From the NCBI RefSeq assembly GCF_024297185.1, contig NZ_JANCTD010000006.1, positions 248,001 through 312,000 on the forward strand: a DNA stretch of 64,000 bases, written 5' to 3'. Positions within the stretch are counted from its first letter, which is position 1. Every line of letters starts with the position of its first letter. Below are positions 24,590-32,552 of this stretch, piece after piece. The DNA comes from Lewinella sp. JB7. Its GTDB lineage: Bacteria > Bacteroidota > Bacteroidia > Chitinophagales > Saprospiraceae. Made by a program: the position numbers and the translations under genes. Below the pieces are notes generated by a model. The model was not told the DNA's origin. It saw only the letters and a list, made by a program, of their open reading frames with translations, and ran no database searches.

Positions 24590-27500
24590 GTGAAGAGAGC
24601 ACCAGTATTCCTTTTATGGCTAGCGCTATATGCCTGCCAATCCGAACCTTCCGCCGTACAACTATCCGTTCAGCCGGGCGACAACATCGTTCTCATCGGC
24701 AATAATCTCTGTAGCCGGATGGCGCATTTCGGATACTTCGAAACCGCTATTTACCAGCAGTTTCCGACGGCTGAGCTCACCATTCGAAATATGTGCGACC
24801 CGGGAAATACGGCCGGATTCAGGCCCCACGCCAGCCGTAAATCACCGTGGGCCTTTCCGGGAGCGGAGGATTACAATCCCGACGTAGACCGCGACAGCCG
24901 CAGCGAAGGCCACTTTCCGACGGAGGACCATTGGTTGGATTCCCTGGATGCCGATATCGTGATGGCCTTCTTCGGCCTCAACGAAAGTTATGCCGGTCCG
25001 GAGGGACTGACCAATTTCGCCCTGGAGATCGACAGTTTTATCCGGTACACCCAAAACCAGCGCTACAACGGGACGACTCCTCCCCAACTCGTCCTCCTAT
25101 CTCCCCTGGCCTACGAAAATTCCAGTATGCTCGGCTTACCGGACGGCGAAGCGGAGAATCGCAACATCGAAAGGTACACTCAGGCCATGCGCGATATGGC
25201 GGCCGACAACGGCATTCCCTTCATCGATCTTTACACCCCCTCCCGGGAGTGGATGGAAGATGAGCGCCTTACGACGGATGGGATCAGCCTCAATGAGGCG
25301 GGGTACCGAAAACTAAGCGACTACCTCTCGCGCCAGCTCTTCGGCAAGTCGGCACCGGAACCCGACGCCCGGCTGCGGGCCGCGGTAGACGAAAAGAATT
25401 ACTTTTGGCTGCTTGACTTCAAGATGCCTAACGGGGTGCACGCCTACGGCCGTCGGTATAATCCCTACGGCCCCGATAATTACCCATACGAGATCAAGAA
25501 GGTGCGGCAGATGACGCGCAACCGCGACGCCGCCATCTGGGCCTATCTGGCCGGAGAGGAATTCGACGTGGCCGCCGCCGACCAGCGTACCCTGCCCCTG
25601 CCTCCGGTAAAGACCAATTATGCCCTCCAGGATTCGGAAGACGTACGCTACCTCTACGGCGACGAATTGATGGAAAGCTTCACCACCGCCCCCGGCTACC
25701 GCATCGAGCTCTTCGCCTCGGAGGAAGACTTCCCGGAGTTAGCCAACCCCACCCAAATGAACTGGGATGACCGGGGACGCCTGTGGGTAAGCCTGATGCC
25801 CAGCTACCCGCACTACCGCCCCGGGGATGCCCTGCCGAACGACAAATTGGTCATCCTCGAGGATACCGATGACGACGGGCGGGCGGACGTACTCAAGATA
25901 TGGGCCGACAGCCTTCACCTTCCCGTCGGCTTCGAATTCGCGCGGGGGGGCGTGTACGTCTCCCAGGGCACGAACCTGATCTTCCTGCAGGACACTAACG
26001 GGGACGACGTAGCCGATACCCGCGAGATCGTCATGAGCGGTTTTGACGATCACGATACTCACCACAACATCAGCGCCTACGAGGCCGACCCCGGGGGTGG
26101 CATTTACATGGGCGAGGGCCTGTTCCTGCACACCAACGTGGAAACACCCTACGGACCAGTACGAGCGACGAATGGCGGATTTTACCGTTTCGACCCGGAT
26201 CGCCGTCACCTGGAGCGTACCGCCCAGATCGCGATCCCGAACCCCTGGGGCATTATTTTCGACGACTGGGGGCAGCCCATCTTCGCCCATACGAGCGGTC
26301 CCCGGGTGCAGTGGATGCTCCCGTCGACCATCCGCAACGTCTACGGCGTCAACAGTCCCATGGCCGACGACCTCATCGAGGAAGCTCACCGGGTGCGTCC
26401 AACCTCCGGTTTGGAGATCGTCTCCAGTCGCCACTTCCCCCCCGAAGTGCAGGGTGATCTGCTCATTAATAACACGATCGGCTTCCGCGGTACGAAGCAG
26501 CACCGCCTCTTCGACAACGGTACCGGTTTCGACACCCGCTGGCGCCAGGACCTGGTCACCAGCAGCGACCCCAACTTCCGACCGGTGGATATGGAGTTTG
26601 CGCCCGACGGAAGCCTCTATATAGTTGACTGGCACAACGTATTGGTCGGGCACATGCAGCACAATGCCCGCGACCCTCTGCGCGACCACGTTCACGGGCG
26701 TATCTACCGCATTACCTACCCGGGCCGCCCCCTGGTGCCGGAGCCGAACGTAGCGGATGCCACCATCCCCGAACTGCTGGATAACCTGAAGTTGCCGGAG
26801 TACCGGGCGCGCTACCGCAGTCGACGCGTGCTGCGTGGTCACCCGGCGGAGGAAGTCATGGCGGCTACCCGGGACTGGGTCGCCGCGCTGGATAAGCAGG
26901 ATCCCAATTACGAACAGTACTTGCGCGAAGCCCTCTACGTAAGCTGGGGTTCCGGAACCCCGGACGCGGAAATACTGGATGCCGCCAGTGAAGCTCGTGA
27001 CTATCGCTTACGGGCCGTGGCCGCGCGGGTAGTCCGCTACCTGGGTCACCGCCTGGACGACGTGCCTACACGACTGGCCAACTTTGCCGCCGACCCAAAC
27101 TCCCGGGTGCGGATGGAAGCGATGGTGGCCGCCTCGTGGTTGGATCCGGAGGAGGGTGACGATATTCTCGACATCGTTGCCGATCAGGAACTCGACGAGA
27201 TCAGTCGGCAGGTACTCAACAGCGCCCGGGCCCACCTGCGGGGAGAGCCCTACGTAGAGCCGGTAGCGGAGATTGCCGAGAATCCCGATAGCCCCATCGC
27301 CCGGGCTTACGCGCTCGGCGAGGAAATCTACGGTCAGGAGGGCTACTGCGGGACCTGTCATCAGGAGAACGGTAAGGGCCTGGCGGCGACTGGTTATCCT
27401 CCCCTGGCCGGGTCCCCCTGGGTAACCGGGTCACCCGAACGACTCATCAAACTCGTGATGCATGGCATGTACGGCCCCATTGACGTACTCGGCAAGCACT

Positions 27501-27715
27501 ACGAAGGTCAGGTACCGATGACGGCCTACGGAGGCTTGATGAGCGACGAGGAGATGGCAGCGGTGCTGACCTACGTGCGTAATTCCTTCGGGAATACGGC
27601 TAGCATGATTAAGCCCGAGCAAATCGACGCCGTACGCACCGTCACCGCCGGGCGGAAGGCTATGTACCGCGCCGACGAGTTGCTGGAAGAACATCCCCTA
27701 AAAGTGAAGAAGTGA
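24590..27715 (+). CDS. Lipoprotein with SGNH-like, PVC-type heme dehydrogenase, HEAT and cytochrome c domains, 1041 aa
   Basis: Read from a GTG with a lipoprotein signal (LYAC, Cys16). Residues ~30-260 are SGNH-hydrolase-like (VLIGNNLCSRM, GLNES, DGISLNEAGYRKL), but the usual GDS and catalytic-His blocks are altered, so activity is doubtful. Residues ~340-720 form the PVC-type heme-binding dehydrogenase propeller (FTTAPGYRIELFASEEDFPELANPT, DDRGRLWVSLMPSY, DVEFAPDGS-like PVDMEFAPDGSLYIVDW). A HEAT-like region follows, and a C-terminal cytochrome c has C920-G-T-C923-H924 (CGTCH). Such proteins are thought to oxidise sugars in the periplasm. It overlaps the ThuA-like gene by 4 bp. Confidence 0.88.
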   Translation: MKRAPVFLLWLALYACQSEPSAVQLSVQPGDNIVLIGNNLCSRMAHFGYFETAIYQQFPTAELTIRNMCDPGNTAGFRPHASRKSPWAFPGAEDYNPDVDRDSRSEGHFPTEDHWLDSLDADIVMAFFGLNESYAGPEGLTNFALEIDSFIRYTQNQRYNGTTPPQLVLLSPLAYENSSMLGLPDGEAENRNIERYTQAMRDMAADNGIPFIDLYTPSREWMEDERLTTDGISLNEAGYRKLSDYLSRQLFGKSAPEPDARLRAAVDEKNYFWLLDFKMPNGVHAYGRRYNPYGPDNYPYEIKKVRQMTRNRDAAIWAYLAGEEFDVAAADQRTLPLPPVKTNYALQDSEDVRYLYGDELMESFTTAPGYRIELFASEEDFPELANPTQMNWDDRGRLWVSLMPSYPHYRPGDALPNDKLVILEDTDDDGRADVLKIWADSLHLPVGFEFARGGVYVSQGTNLIFLQDTNGDDVADTREIVMSGFDDHDTHHNISAYEADPGGGIYMGEGLFLHTNVETPYGPVRATNGGFYRFDPDRRHLERTAQIAIPNPWGIIFDDWGQPIFAHTSGPRVQWMLPSTIRNVYGVNSPMADDLIEEAHRVRPTSGLEIVSSRHFPPEVQGDLLINNTIGFRGTKQHRLFDNGTGFDTRWRQDLVTSSDPNFRPVDMEFAPDGSLYIVDWHNVLVGHMQHNARDPLRDHVHGRIYRITYPGRPLVPEPNVADATIPELLDNLKLPEYRARYRSRRVLRGHPAEEVMAATRDWVAALDKQDPNYEQYLREALYVSWGSGTPDAEILDAASEARDYRLRAVAARVVRYLGHRLDDVPTRLANFAADPNSRVRMEAMVAASWLDPEEGDDILDIVADQELDEISRQVLNSARAHLRGEPYVEPVAEIAENPDSPIARAYALGEEIYGQEGYCGTCHQENGKGLAATGYPPLAGSPWVTGSPERLIKLVMHGMYGPIDVLGKHYEGQVPMTAYGGLMSDEEMAAVLTYVRNSFGNTASMIKPEQIDAVRTVTAGRKAMYRADELLEEHPLKVKK

Positions 27716-28716
27716 CCCACAATCTGCGTTTATACCTGATTCCATTGCTCCTGGCCTGCCTGCTTGGCTCCTGCGGCCCCGCCCCCGAAACAACGGACGT
27801 CACGGAAGCCGCCGCGAAGACTTCCGCCGCCCCGAAAATCGTGTTCGTTACCGGCGACGAGGAGTACCGCTCCGAGGAAAGCATGCCCATGCTGGCGCGC
27901 ATCCTCGAGCGTAACCTGGGCGCGGAAACCGTCGTGGGCTACGCGCTGGATTCGGCCGGATACATCGACCCCAATAACGTGTACCACATCAGTCAACTCG
28001 ACCAGTTAGCGGACGCAGACCTGATGGTCATATTCACCCGCTACCGGCAATTGCCCGCCGACCTGGCCCGAAAAATTACTGACTACGCCGAGAGCGGTCG
28101 ACCCATCGTCGGATTCCGCACTTCCACCCACGCGTTTAAGTACGTGGAACCGAAAGACAGCGCCCTGATGTCGCTGAACGATGACTGGCCGACAAAGGTG
28201 TTCGGGCAGCAGTGGATCACCCACCACGGTCACTTCGACGACGGCAGCGGAAAACTCACGTCCGTAACGCCGGTGGCGAAAAAGGCGGACCACCCCGTCT
28301 TGCGTGGCGTGCAGCCCTTTGAGGCTTACTCCTGGCTTTACCACGTGGACGGCGGCGACTGGAAACTGAGCGGCGACAGCGCCCCCCTCCTGATGGGCCA
28401 TAGTTTACGTTCCAACCACGAAGAAAAGGGAAGGCTGGATGAATTCCCCCTCGATAATCCCGTAGCCTGGACCAAAACCTATACCGGCAGTAATGGTGTA
28501 CCCGCGCGGGTATTCTTCACGACTTTGGGACACCCCTTCGATTTTCGGGAAGAGCCGATGCGTAAGCTGGCCCTGAACGGTATCTACTGGGCACTGGGAC
28601 GGGAGGGGGATATCCCCGCGACGGGGGTGGATGCGACCATCGTGGGGGAATACGCACCAAATAACTCCGGCTTCGGGGAAAAATTCAAACCGGGTCGGCG
28701 GCCGGAGGTGGAGTGA
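27712..28716 (+). CDS. ThuA-like domain lipoprotein, 334 aa
   Basis: The GTG start overlaps the preceding stop (GTGA), showing translational coupling with the heme-dehydrogenase protein. A lipoprotein signal ends LLGSC (Cys21; an earlier LLAC at Cys16 is possible). The domain KIVFVTGDEEYRSEESMPMLARIL, DLMVIFTRYRQLPADL, GRPIVGFRTSTHAFKY and HPVLRGVQPFEAYSWLYHV is the class-I-glutamine-amidotransferase-like ThuA fold, found beside sugar dehydrogenases. A role in periplasmic sugar handling follows from the neighbour, not from direct evidence. Confidence 0.88.
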   Translation: MTHNLRLYLIPLLLACLLGSCGPAPETTDVTEAAAKTSAAPKIVFVTGDEEYRSEESMPMLARILERNLGAETVVGYALDSAGYIDPNNVYHISQLDQLADADLMVIFTRYRQLPADLARKITDYAESGRPIVGFRTSTHAFKYVEPKDSALMSLNDDWPTKVFGQQWITHHGHFDDGSGKLTSVTPVAKKADHPVLRGVQPFEAYSWLYHVDGGDWKLSGDSAPLLMGHSLRSNHEEKGRLDEFPLDNPVAWTKTYTGSNGVPARVFFTTLGHPFDFREEPMRKLALNGIYWALGREGDIPATGVDATIVGEYAPNNSGFGEKFKPGRRPEVE

Positions 28717-28761
28717 TAAGCCGGTGATGTTCCGCAGTGGGCAGTCCCCCCCCCGGGCACC

Positions 28762-28824
28762 CCGTTGGACCGCTATAGCCGTTGGACGGTGGGGGACCGT
28801 CCAACGGCTATAGCGGTCCAACGG
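28762..28824. repeat. Perfect 29-bp inverted repeat with 5-nt G loop
   Basis: Arms 28762-28790 and 28796-28824 are exact reverse complements around GGGGG. Each arm contains CCGTTGGAC twice around CGCTATAG. The element lies 46 bp after the ThuA-like gene and 30 bp before the promoter of tRNA-Phe. No T run follows, so it is more likely a cruciform or RNA-processing structure than a standard terminator. Confidence 0.9.
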
Positions 28825-28853
28825 CTAGGCACCCAAACTTTTCCGCTAAGAGC

Positions 28854-28885
28854 TTGCAATTTCTATCTGCTTATAATTACCTTTG
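28854..28885 (+). promoter_or_regulatory. Promoter of tRNA-Phe and the his leader
   Basis: A -33 TTG (28854-28856) and a perfect -7 TACCTTTG (28878-28885) are separated by 21 nt, the expected Bacteroidota spacing. Transcription would start about 35 nt before the tRNA. No other promoter-like element lies before the his leader ORF. Confidence 0.65.
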
Positions 28886-28924
28886 CGTCCGCTTTAATCG
28901 GGAACGCCCGAGAATACGGCAAAT

Positions 28925-28997
28925 GGTGCGGTAGCTCAGTTGGTAGAGCAATGGACTGAAAATCCATGTGTCGGCGGTTCGATTCCGCCCCACACCA
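28925..28997 (+). tRNA. tRNA-Phe (anticodon GAA)
   Basis: Cloverleaf read by hand: acceptor 28925-28931 with 28990-28996, D stem GCTC/GAGC, anticodon stem ATGGA/TCCAT with loop CTGAAAA (anticodon GAA at 28958-28960), T arm GGCGG-TTCGATT-CCGCC, discriminator A at 28997. CCA is not encoded (CAT follows). One acceptor pair is a C-A mismatch (28929 against 28992); all others pair. The his leader ATG starts two bases beyond the discriminator. Confidence 0.95.
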
Positions 28998-28998
28998 C

Positions 28999-29055
28999 AT
29001 GATTCTTGGAGTACATCATCATCACTTTACTGCGTCTTGCCCCGTCGGCGAGTAA
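28999..29055 (+). CDS. hisL: His-rich leader peptide of the his operon (attenuator)
   Basis: A complete 18-codon ORF, MILGVHHHHFTASCPVGE, ending TAA directly followed by TAG. The four consecutive His codons (29014-29025) are the hallmark of a histidine attenuator leader. The ORF ends 46 nt before an intrinsic terminator, which in turn ends 21 nt before hisG. The bases 29045-29050 (TCGGCG, end of the ORF) can pair with 29106-29111 in the terminator's left arm, giving an antiterminator that would be free only when the ribosome stalls at the His codons. The ATG is two bases past the tRNA-Phe 3' end, with no promoter between. The symbol is by analogy with enteric hisL. Confidence 0.8.
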   Translation: MILGVHHHHFTASCPVGE

Positions 29056-29101
29056 TAGTTTAGTGCGATAAACCAACTGCTCCACAAACGTATTGCTCAG
29101 A

Positions 29102-29132
29102 GGTCCGCCGGAAATACCCGGTGGGCCTTTTT
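29102..29132 (+). terminator. Intrinsic terminator/attenuator before hisG
   Basis: GGTCCGCCGG (29102-29111) and CCGGTGGGCC (29118-29127) form a 10-bp stem with two G-U pairs and a 6-nt loop, followed by TTTTT. It ends before hisG and after the His-codon leader ORF, so it can serve both as the his attenuator and as the only terminator for the upstream tRNA transcript. Confidence 0.85.
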
Positions 29133-29153
29133 GCATTTTAGCCAATCTCCCCA

Positions 29154-30023
29154 ATGCCAGCGACAACGCCCCCCCTCCGCATCGCCGTCCAGAAATCAGG
29201 CCGCCTGCTCGACGAGTCCATCGAGCTCCTCAAGGAATGCGGTATCCGGATCGATAACGGCCGCGATCAGCTCAAAGCACCCGCCCGCAATTTCAACGCC
29301 GAGGTCCTCTACCTACGCAACAGCGACATCCCCCAGTACATCCAGGACGGCGTCGCCGACATCGGCATCATCGGCGAGAACACCCTCATCGAGAAGGAGA
29401 AAGACGCGGAGGTAGTCCTCAAACTGGGCTTCTCGAAGTGCCGCCTCAGCCTGGCCACCCCCCGGGGCAAGACATACGGTGGAATCCACAGTCTCGACGG
29501 ACAGCGCATCGCCACCAGCTACCCGAACAGCCTGCGGGGCTACCTGCGGCAAAAAGGGATCGACGCCGAAATTCACGAGATCAGCGGCTCGGTGGAGATT
29601 GCCCCCAATATCGGTCTCGCTGATGCCATCTGCGATCTGGTCAGTACGGGCAGCACCCTCTTCAAGAACGGGTTGGAGGAGCAGGACGTTATCCTGAAGT
29701 CGGAGGCCGTGATCGCCGCTAGCCCACGCATCGATGCCGGGCGTCGCCAAATCCTCGATCAGCTGATATTCCGCATCAAGTCGGTACTGGCGGCCCGCAA
29801 CCAGAAGTACGTCCTCATGAACGTGCCCAACGACCGCATCGGGGAGGTCATCGCCTTACTGCCCGGCATGCGCTCCCCCACCGTCCTGCCCCTAGCGGAG
29901 GAAGGCTGGTCGAGCGTGCACACCGTGATCACCGAAGACCGCTTCTGGGACATCATCGATCGCCTGCGCGCCACCGGAGCGGAAGGCATCCTCGTGGTCC
30001 CCATTGCCAAAATGATCGTCTGA
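29154..30023 (+). CDS. hisG: ATP phosphoribosyltransferase, long form
   Basis: 289 residues. It catalyses the first and committed step of histidine synthesis, joining ATP and PRPP. Motifs: LRIAVQKSGRLLDESIELLKECGI, DIPQYIQDGVADIGIIGENTL, IATSYPNSLRGYL, SGSVEIAPNIGLADAICDLVSTGSTL (PRPP-binding region). A C-terminal ACT-like regulatory domain of about 75 residues (KYVLMNVPNDRIGEVIALLPGM...GAEGILVVPIAKMIV) marks the long form that is feedback-inhibited by histidine and needs no HisZ. It is first in the operon, 21 nt after the attenuator, and overlaps hisD by one base (TGATG). Confidence 0.97.
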   Translation: MPATTPPLRIAVQKSGRLLDESIELLKECGIRIDNGRDQLKAPARNFNAEVLYLRNSDIPQYIQDGVADIGIIGENTLIEKEKDAEVVLKLGFSKCRLSLATPRGKTYGGIHSLDGQRIATSYPNSLRGYLRQKGIDAEIHEISGSVEIAPNIGLADAICDLVSTGSTLFKNGLEEQDVILKSEAVIAASPRIDAGRRQILDQLIFRIKSVLAARNQKYVLMNVPNDRIGEVIALLPGMRSPTVLPLAEEGWSSVHTVITEDRFWDIIDRLRATGAEGILVVPIAKMIV

Positions 30024-31306
30024 TGAAAACTTTCGTCGAGCCCAACCGGGGGGAATGGGAAGCCCTCACCCGCCGCCCCGTGCAGGATCTGGAGAGTCTC
30101 CAGGCGACCGTCCGGGAAGTGATGCACCGGGTCCGGGACGAAGGGGACGCCGCGCTGCGTGACTTTACCGCCCGCTTCGACCACGTGGAGCTGGATGATC
30201 TTGCCGTACCCGAGGATGCCATTGCCGCGGCAGCCGCCCGGGTGCCCGAGGATCTTCAGCAGGCGATCCGGGTAGCCAAACGAAACATCGAAACGTTTCA
30301 CCGCAGCCAGCAAGGCTTGCGAGAAGAAATCGAGACCATGCCCGGCGTGCGGTGCTGGCGGGAAAGCCGGGCCATCGACAAGGTAGGTCTGTACATCCCC
30401 GGCGGCACCGCACCCCTCTTCAGTACCGTCCTGATGCTGGCCGTACCCGCCCAAATTGCCGGGTGCCGGGAAGTCGTGCTCTGTTCTCCACCGGATCGGG
30501 AGGGGAATATTCACCCCGCCATCCTATTCGCCGCCGGCCTCTGCGGAGTGACCAAAATCTTCCGCCTCGGAGGCGCGCAGGCGATTGCCGCCATGACCTT
30601 CGGCACTACCTCGGTACCAAAAGTGTACAAGATCTTCGGCCCGGGCAATGCTTTCGTGACGGTCGCCAAACAGCTCGCTCAGCTCGAAGGACTGGCCATT
30701 GACATGCCCGCCGGCCCCTCGGAAGTACTTGTTTGCGCGGACGCGGGAGCAAGGTCCAGTCACGTTGCCGCCGACCTGCTCAGTCAGGCCGAGCATGGCC
30801 ACGATAGCCAGGTAGTTCTCGTAACCGACAGCGAGGAGAGAGCAAAGGACGTCTGGCTGCAAGTCGAAGCCCAACTGGCCCAACTACCCCGCAAGGACTT
30901 GGCCGCGCGGAGTATTGCCAACAGCCTCAGCCTGGTGTTCGGTGACTGGGACGAAGCCGCCGAGTACGTCAACCTATACGCGCCGGAGCACCTGATCCTT
31001 AGTATGGAAAATGCCCGGGAGTTCGCGCATCGTATCCGCAACGCCGGCTCCATCTTCCTCGGCTACCACACACCGGAAAGCGTGGGCGATTACGCCAGCG
31101 GCACCAACCATACCCTCCCCACCTACGGCTACGCCCGCCAGTACAGCGGTGTCAGCCTGGATTCTTTCACCAAAAAGATCACCTTTCAGGAACTCACCCC
31201 CGCCGGACTACGCAATCTCGGCCCCACCGTCGAAGTTATGGCCGAAGCCGAGCACCTCCGGGCCCACCGCAATGCCGTCAGCCTAAGGCTCGCGGATCTG
31301 GACTAA
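30023..31306 (+). CDS. hisD: Histidinol dehydrogenase
   Basis: 427 residues. It carries out the last two oxidations, histidinol to histidinal to histidine, with NAD+ and a zinc ion. Motifs: KVGLYIPGGTAPLFSTVLML, GGAQAIAAMTFGT, KIFGPGNAFVTVAKQ, AGPSEVLVCAD, DLLSQAEHGHDSQVVLVT with zinc-site His and Gln, and GTNHTLPTYGYARQYSGVS. The length is normal. The start ATG shares its A with the hisG stop (TGATG), so the two are translationally coupled. hisC follows after 34 bp on the same strand. Confidence 0.97.
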   Translation: MKTFVEPNRGEWEALTRRPVQDLESLQATVREVMHRVRDEGDAALRDFTARFDHVELDDLAVPEDAIAAAAARVPEDLQQAIRVAKRNIETFHRSQQGLREEIETMPGVRCWRESRAIDKVGLYIPGGTAPLFSTVLMLAVPAQIAGCREVVLCSPPDREGNIHPAILFAAGLCGVTKIFRLGGAQAIAAMTFGTTSVPKVYKIFGPGNAFVTVAKQLAQLEGLAIDMPAGPSEVLVCADAGARSSHVAADLLSQAEHGHDSQVVLVTDSEERAKDVWLQVEAQLAQLPRKDLAARSIANSLSLVFGDWDEAAEYVNLYAPEHLILSMENAREFAHRIRNAGSIFLGYHTPESVGDYASGTNHTLPTYGYARQYSGVSLDSFTKKITFQELTPAGLRNLGPTVEVMAEAEHLRAHRNAVSLRLADLD

Positions 31307-31340
31307 TCCACTCATCCCCTAACCCCTCATCCCTCCCCCG

Positions 31341-32387
31341 ATGACCACCACCACTACCACCGACATCAAGTCACTCGTTCGTCCCAATATCCTCCACCTC
31401 ACCCCCTACTCGAGCGCACGTTCGGAGTTCAAGGGGCGGGCGGACATTCTGCTGGACGCGAACGAAAGTCCCTTCGACAACGGGCACAATCGGTATCCGG
31501 AACCGCTGTCGACCGATATCCGGATGGCGCTGGCGGAAATCCGGGGAGTGGATCCCGACAAGATTTTCATCGGCAACGGATCGGATGAGATCGTGGATCA
31601 GGTGACGCGGATCTTCTGTATTCCGGGGAAGGACAATGTCGTGGCCCTTCCGCCAACCTTCGGGATGTACAAGGTGGCCGCCGGCATCAACGACGCCGAG
31701 TTTAGGGCCGTGACCTTGTTGCCGGATTTCTCCATCCCCGTCGGTAAGTTGAAGGAAAGCTGGGACGAAAACTCCAAGATTCTCTGGCTCTGCAGCCCCA
31801 ACAATCCGAGTGGGAACCTGATGGATGCCGCGGTGGTGGAAGAGTTGATCCGCAGTTTTCCCGGCATCGTGGTGCTGGATGAAGCGTACATCGACTTTAT
31901 TCCGGAGGCCAGTTTCCTCCCCCGCCTGGATGAATTTCCTAATTTGATCATTACCCAAACGTTGTCGAAGGGTTGGGGAATGGCCGGTGTGCGGCTCGGC
32001 GCGGCCTACGCCAGCGAATTCATCGTTACGATGCTGCGGACGATCAAGATGCCGTACAACATCAACGTGCTAACTCAGGCCACCGCCCTGGCAGCCCTGC
32101 GGCAGCCGGAAGTCATGCGCGAGCGGGTAAACACCCTGGTCTCCGAACGGAAACGGCTGGAACGGGATCTCCTCACCTCTGACCTGGTAGATTATATCTT
32201 CCCCTCGGTGACCAACTTCCTGCTGGTACGCTTCTCGGACTCGGACAGGGTATATCGCCACCTCCTCGATCGCGGGATCGTCGTCCGCAACCAAAGTTAC
32301 CAGCCGAACGCCAAGAATTGCCTGCGCATTACGGCCGGGCTGCCGGAGGAAAACGATCAGTTACTGGCCGCTCTCCGGGAATTGTAG
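31341..32387 (+). CDS. hisC: Histidinol-phosphate aminotransferase
   Basis: 348 residues. A PLP-dependent class I/II aminotransferase that converts imidazole-acetol phosphate to histidinol phosphate. Motifs: LLDANESPF, RYPEPLSTDIRMAL, IGNGSDEIVDQV, CSPNNPSGNLM, VVLDEAYIDFIPEAS, TQTLSKGWGMAGVRLGAAYA with the PLP-binding Lys, and a late NCLRITAGLPEEND. The N terminus starts with a run of six Thr codons (ACC/ACT) that is unlike the family and may be a local codon expansion; a start further in is not obvious. It is third in hisGDC. Confidence 0.96.
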   Translation: MTTTTTTDIKSLVRPNILHLTPYSSARSEFKGRADILLDANESPFDNGHNRYPEPLSTDIRMALAEIRGVDPDKIFIGNGSDEIVDQVTRIFCIPGKDNVVALPPTFGMYKVAAGINDAEFRAVTLLPDFSIPVGKLKESWDENSKILWLCSPNNPSGNLMDAAVVEELIRSFPGIVVLDEAYIDFIPEASFLPRLDEFPNLIITQTLSKGWGMAGVRLGAAYASEFIVTMLRTIKMPYNINVLTQATALAALRQPEVMRERVNTLVSERKRLERDLLTSDLVDYIFPSVTNFLLVRFSDSDRVYRHLLDRGIVVRNQSYQPNAKNCLRITAGLPEENDQLLAALREL

Positions 32388-32540
32388 TACCGCGGAGGCG
32401 CCGCCGGATAGCTCTATCGGAAGAATCCCTGGTGCCCCCCCTGAAGGGAGGAAAAAGCAGGACTATTTACAGCTTCCACTTTACTGGTATCATTCTTCAC
32501 GAATACGTATGGCGGTTTCCCTTCACCGCACCCCCGTGTT

Positions 32541-32548
32541 TAACTTTG
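32541..32548 (+). promoter_or_regulatory. -7 box for hisB
   Basis: TAACTTTG is a perfect TAnnTTTG match only 4 nt before the hisB ATG. With the 165-bp gap after hisC it suggests that hisB has its own, possibly leaderless, transcript. Confidence 0.5.
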
Positions 32549-32552
32549 CCAC

